Both the position numbers and the translations under genes were made by a program. A DNA stretch of 64,000 nt. Source: Streptococcus oralis. GTDB lineage: Bacteria > Bacillota > Bacilli > Lactobacillales > Streptococcaceae. Where the stretch lies: contig NZ_KQ969522.1 of the NCBI RefSeq assembly GCF_001578935.1, positions 170,710 to 234,709 on the forward strand, given 5' to 3'. Within the stretch, counting starts at the first letter, position 1. Every line of letters begins with the position of its first letter. Below are positions 63,608 to 64,000 of this stretch, in pieces. Under the pieces are notes generated by a model, which saw only the letters and a list, made by a program, of their open reading frames with translations, was not told where the DNA came from and did no database searches.

Positions 63608-64000
63608 TCAAATCATATATTCTACACTATAGGTGGCATCCGATAAGATACGTGCCAGAAACTGCTTGGTTCGTTCTTCTTGTGGACGACTAAAGAAATC
63701 GTGGGGATTGTTCTCCTCTACGATACGACCTCCATCCATGAAAATAACATGGTTGGCGACATCTCTAGCAAACCCCATCTCATGCGTGACGACCACCATG
63801 GTCACACCTTCTCCCGCCAACTGCTTCAGAACATCCAAAACATCTCCAACCAACTCAGGGTCTAGTGCAGATGTTGGTTCATCTAGCAAAATCACCTCAG
63901 GCTTGACGGCAATAGCACGCGCAATTCCAATCCGTTGTTGCTGACCTCCAGATAGTTGTGAAGGGTAGTAGTCCTTATAAGCAAGTAAACCAACTTTTTC
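63608..64000 (-). CDS. Polar amino acid ABC transporter ATP-binding protein (GlnQ-like), partial
   Basis: The frame runs to the right edge, so the N-terminus with Walker A is outside. The visible 130 residues hold the signature [16 protein letters not shown], Walker [15 protein letters not shown], and the H-loop [23 protein letters not shown], all typical of the GlnQ/ArtP/HisP group that powers import of glutamine, arginine or other amino acids. The C-terminus ([17 protein letters not shown]) is normal in length. The substrate cannot be decided here. Confidence 0.93.
   Translation of the reverse strand, partial: EKVGLLAYKDYYPSQLSGGQQQRIGIARAIAVKPEVILLDEPTSALDPELVGDVLDVLKQLAGEGVTMVVVTHEMGFARDVANHVIFMDGGRIVEENNPHDFFSRPQEERTKQFLARILSDATYSVEYMI

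Overview
The window comes from a mitis/oralis-group Streptococcus chromosome. Evidence for this: low GC, streptococcal housekeeping genes (rpoB-rpoC, recA preceded by cinA, rpmB, ndk, tsaE), a SpuA-type cell-wall pullulanase, LPXTG surface proteins with streptococcal YSIRK-like signal peptides, a competence cin-box in front of cinA, and a BOX repeat at 63405-63522.

Layout. (1) 1-7015 is chromosomal: the 5' part of a very large fibrillar surface protein, the Asp23-like/FakA pair, rpmB and a candidate small RNA. (2) 7082-8497 is an apparently intact ISLre2-type insertion sequence. (3) 8500 to about 35800 is a conjugative plasmid-like element transcribed entirely on the minus strand. It holds a ParA plus small DNA-binder partition cassette, a relaxase and MobC, a very large DUF3991/Toprim/PBECR4/ArdC/metallopeptidase protein, a VirD4 coupling protein with its PcfB-like partner, a Prg/Pcf-type type IV secretion system (VirB4, PrgI, VirB6, VirB8-like, lytic CHAP protein), an antigen I/II-GbpC adhesin (PrgB-like) with a second LPXTG protein, a structured leader, a regulator cluster and a RepA_N replication initiator. 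The gene set resembles enterococcal pheromone-responsive plasmids such as pCF10, yet it is flanked by chromosome on both sides and I find no integrase or recombinase other than the IS transposase at its left edge. (4) 35860-64000 is chromosomal again: a LytTR regulator with a LiaF-like membrane partner, a PAP2 phosphatase, a MarR-controlled heterodimeric ABC exporter, YebC, a MATE exporter, a PspC protein, cinA-recA, an LCP protein, tsaE-GNAT, ndk, rpoBC, the pullulanase, and the end of a polar amino acid ABC transporter ATPase.

How the element works as a unit (inference from families): the relaxase and MobC would nick an oriT just upstream of mobC, VirD4/PcfB would deliver the DNA to the VirB4-driven channel, the CHAP/lysozyme protein would open the wall, and the adhesin pair would promote mating contact. 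RepA and ParA would maintain a circular form. The Toprim/ArdC/PBECR4 protein could support establishment in the recipient.

The most noteworthy observations are the integrated rep/par conjugative element without an integrase, an internally deleted IS remnant that supplies the end of the relaxase gene, a multi-hairpin leader ahead of the adhesin operon, a hairpin that would mask a ribosome binding site on read-through transcripts, and a PspC gene that seems to start at AUA.
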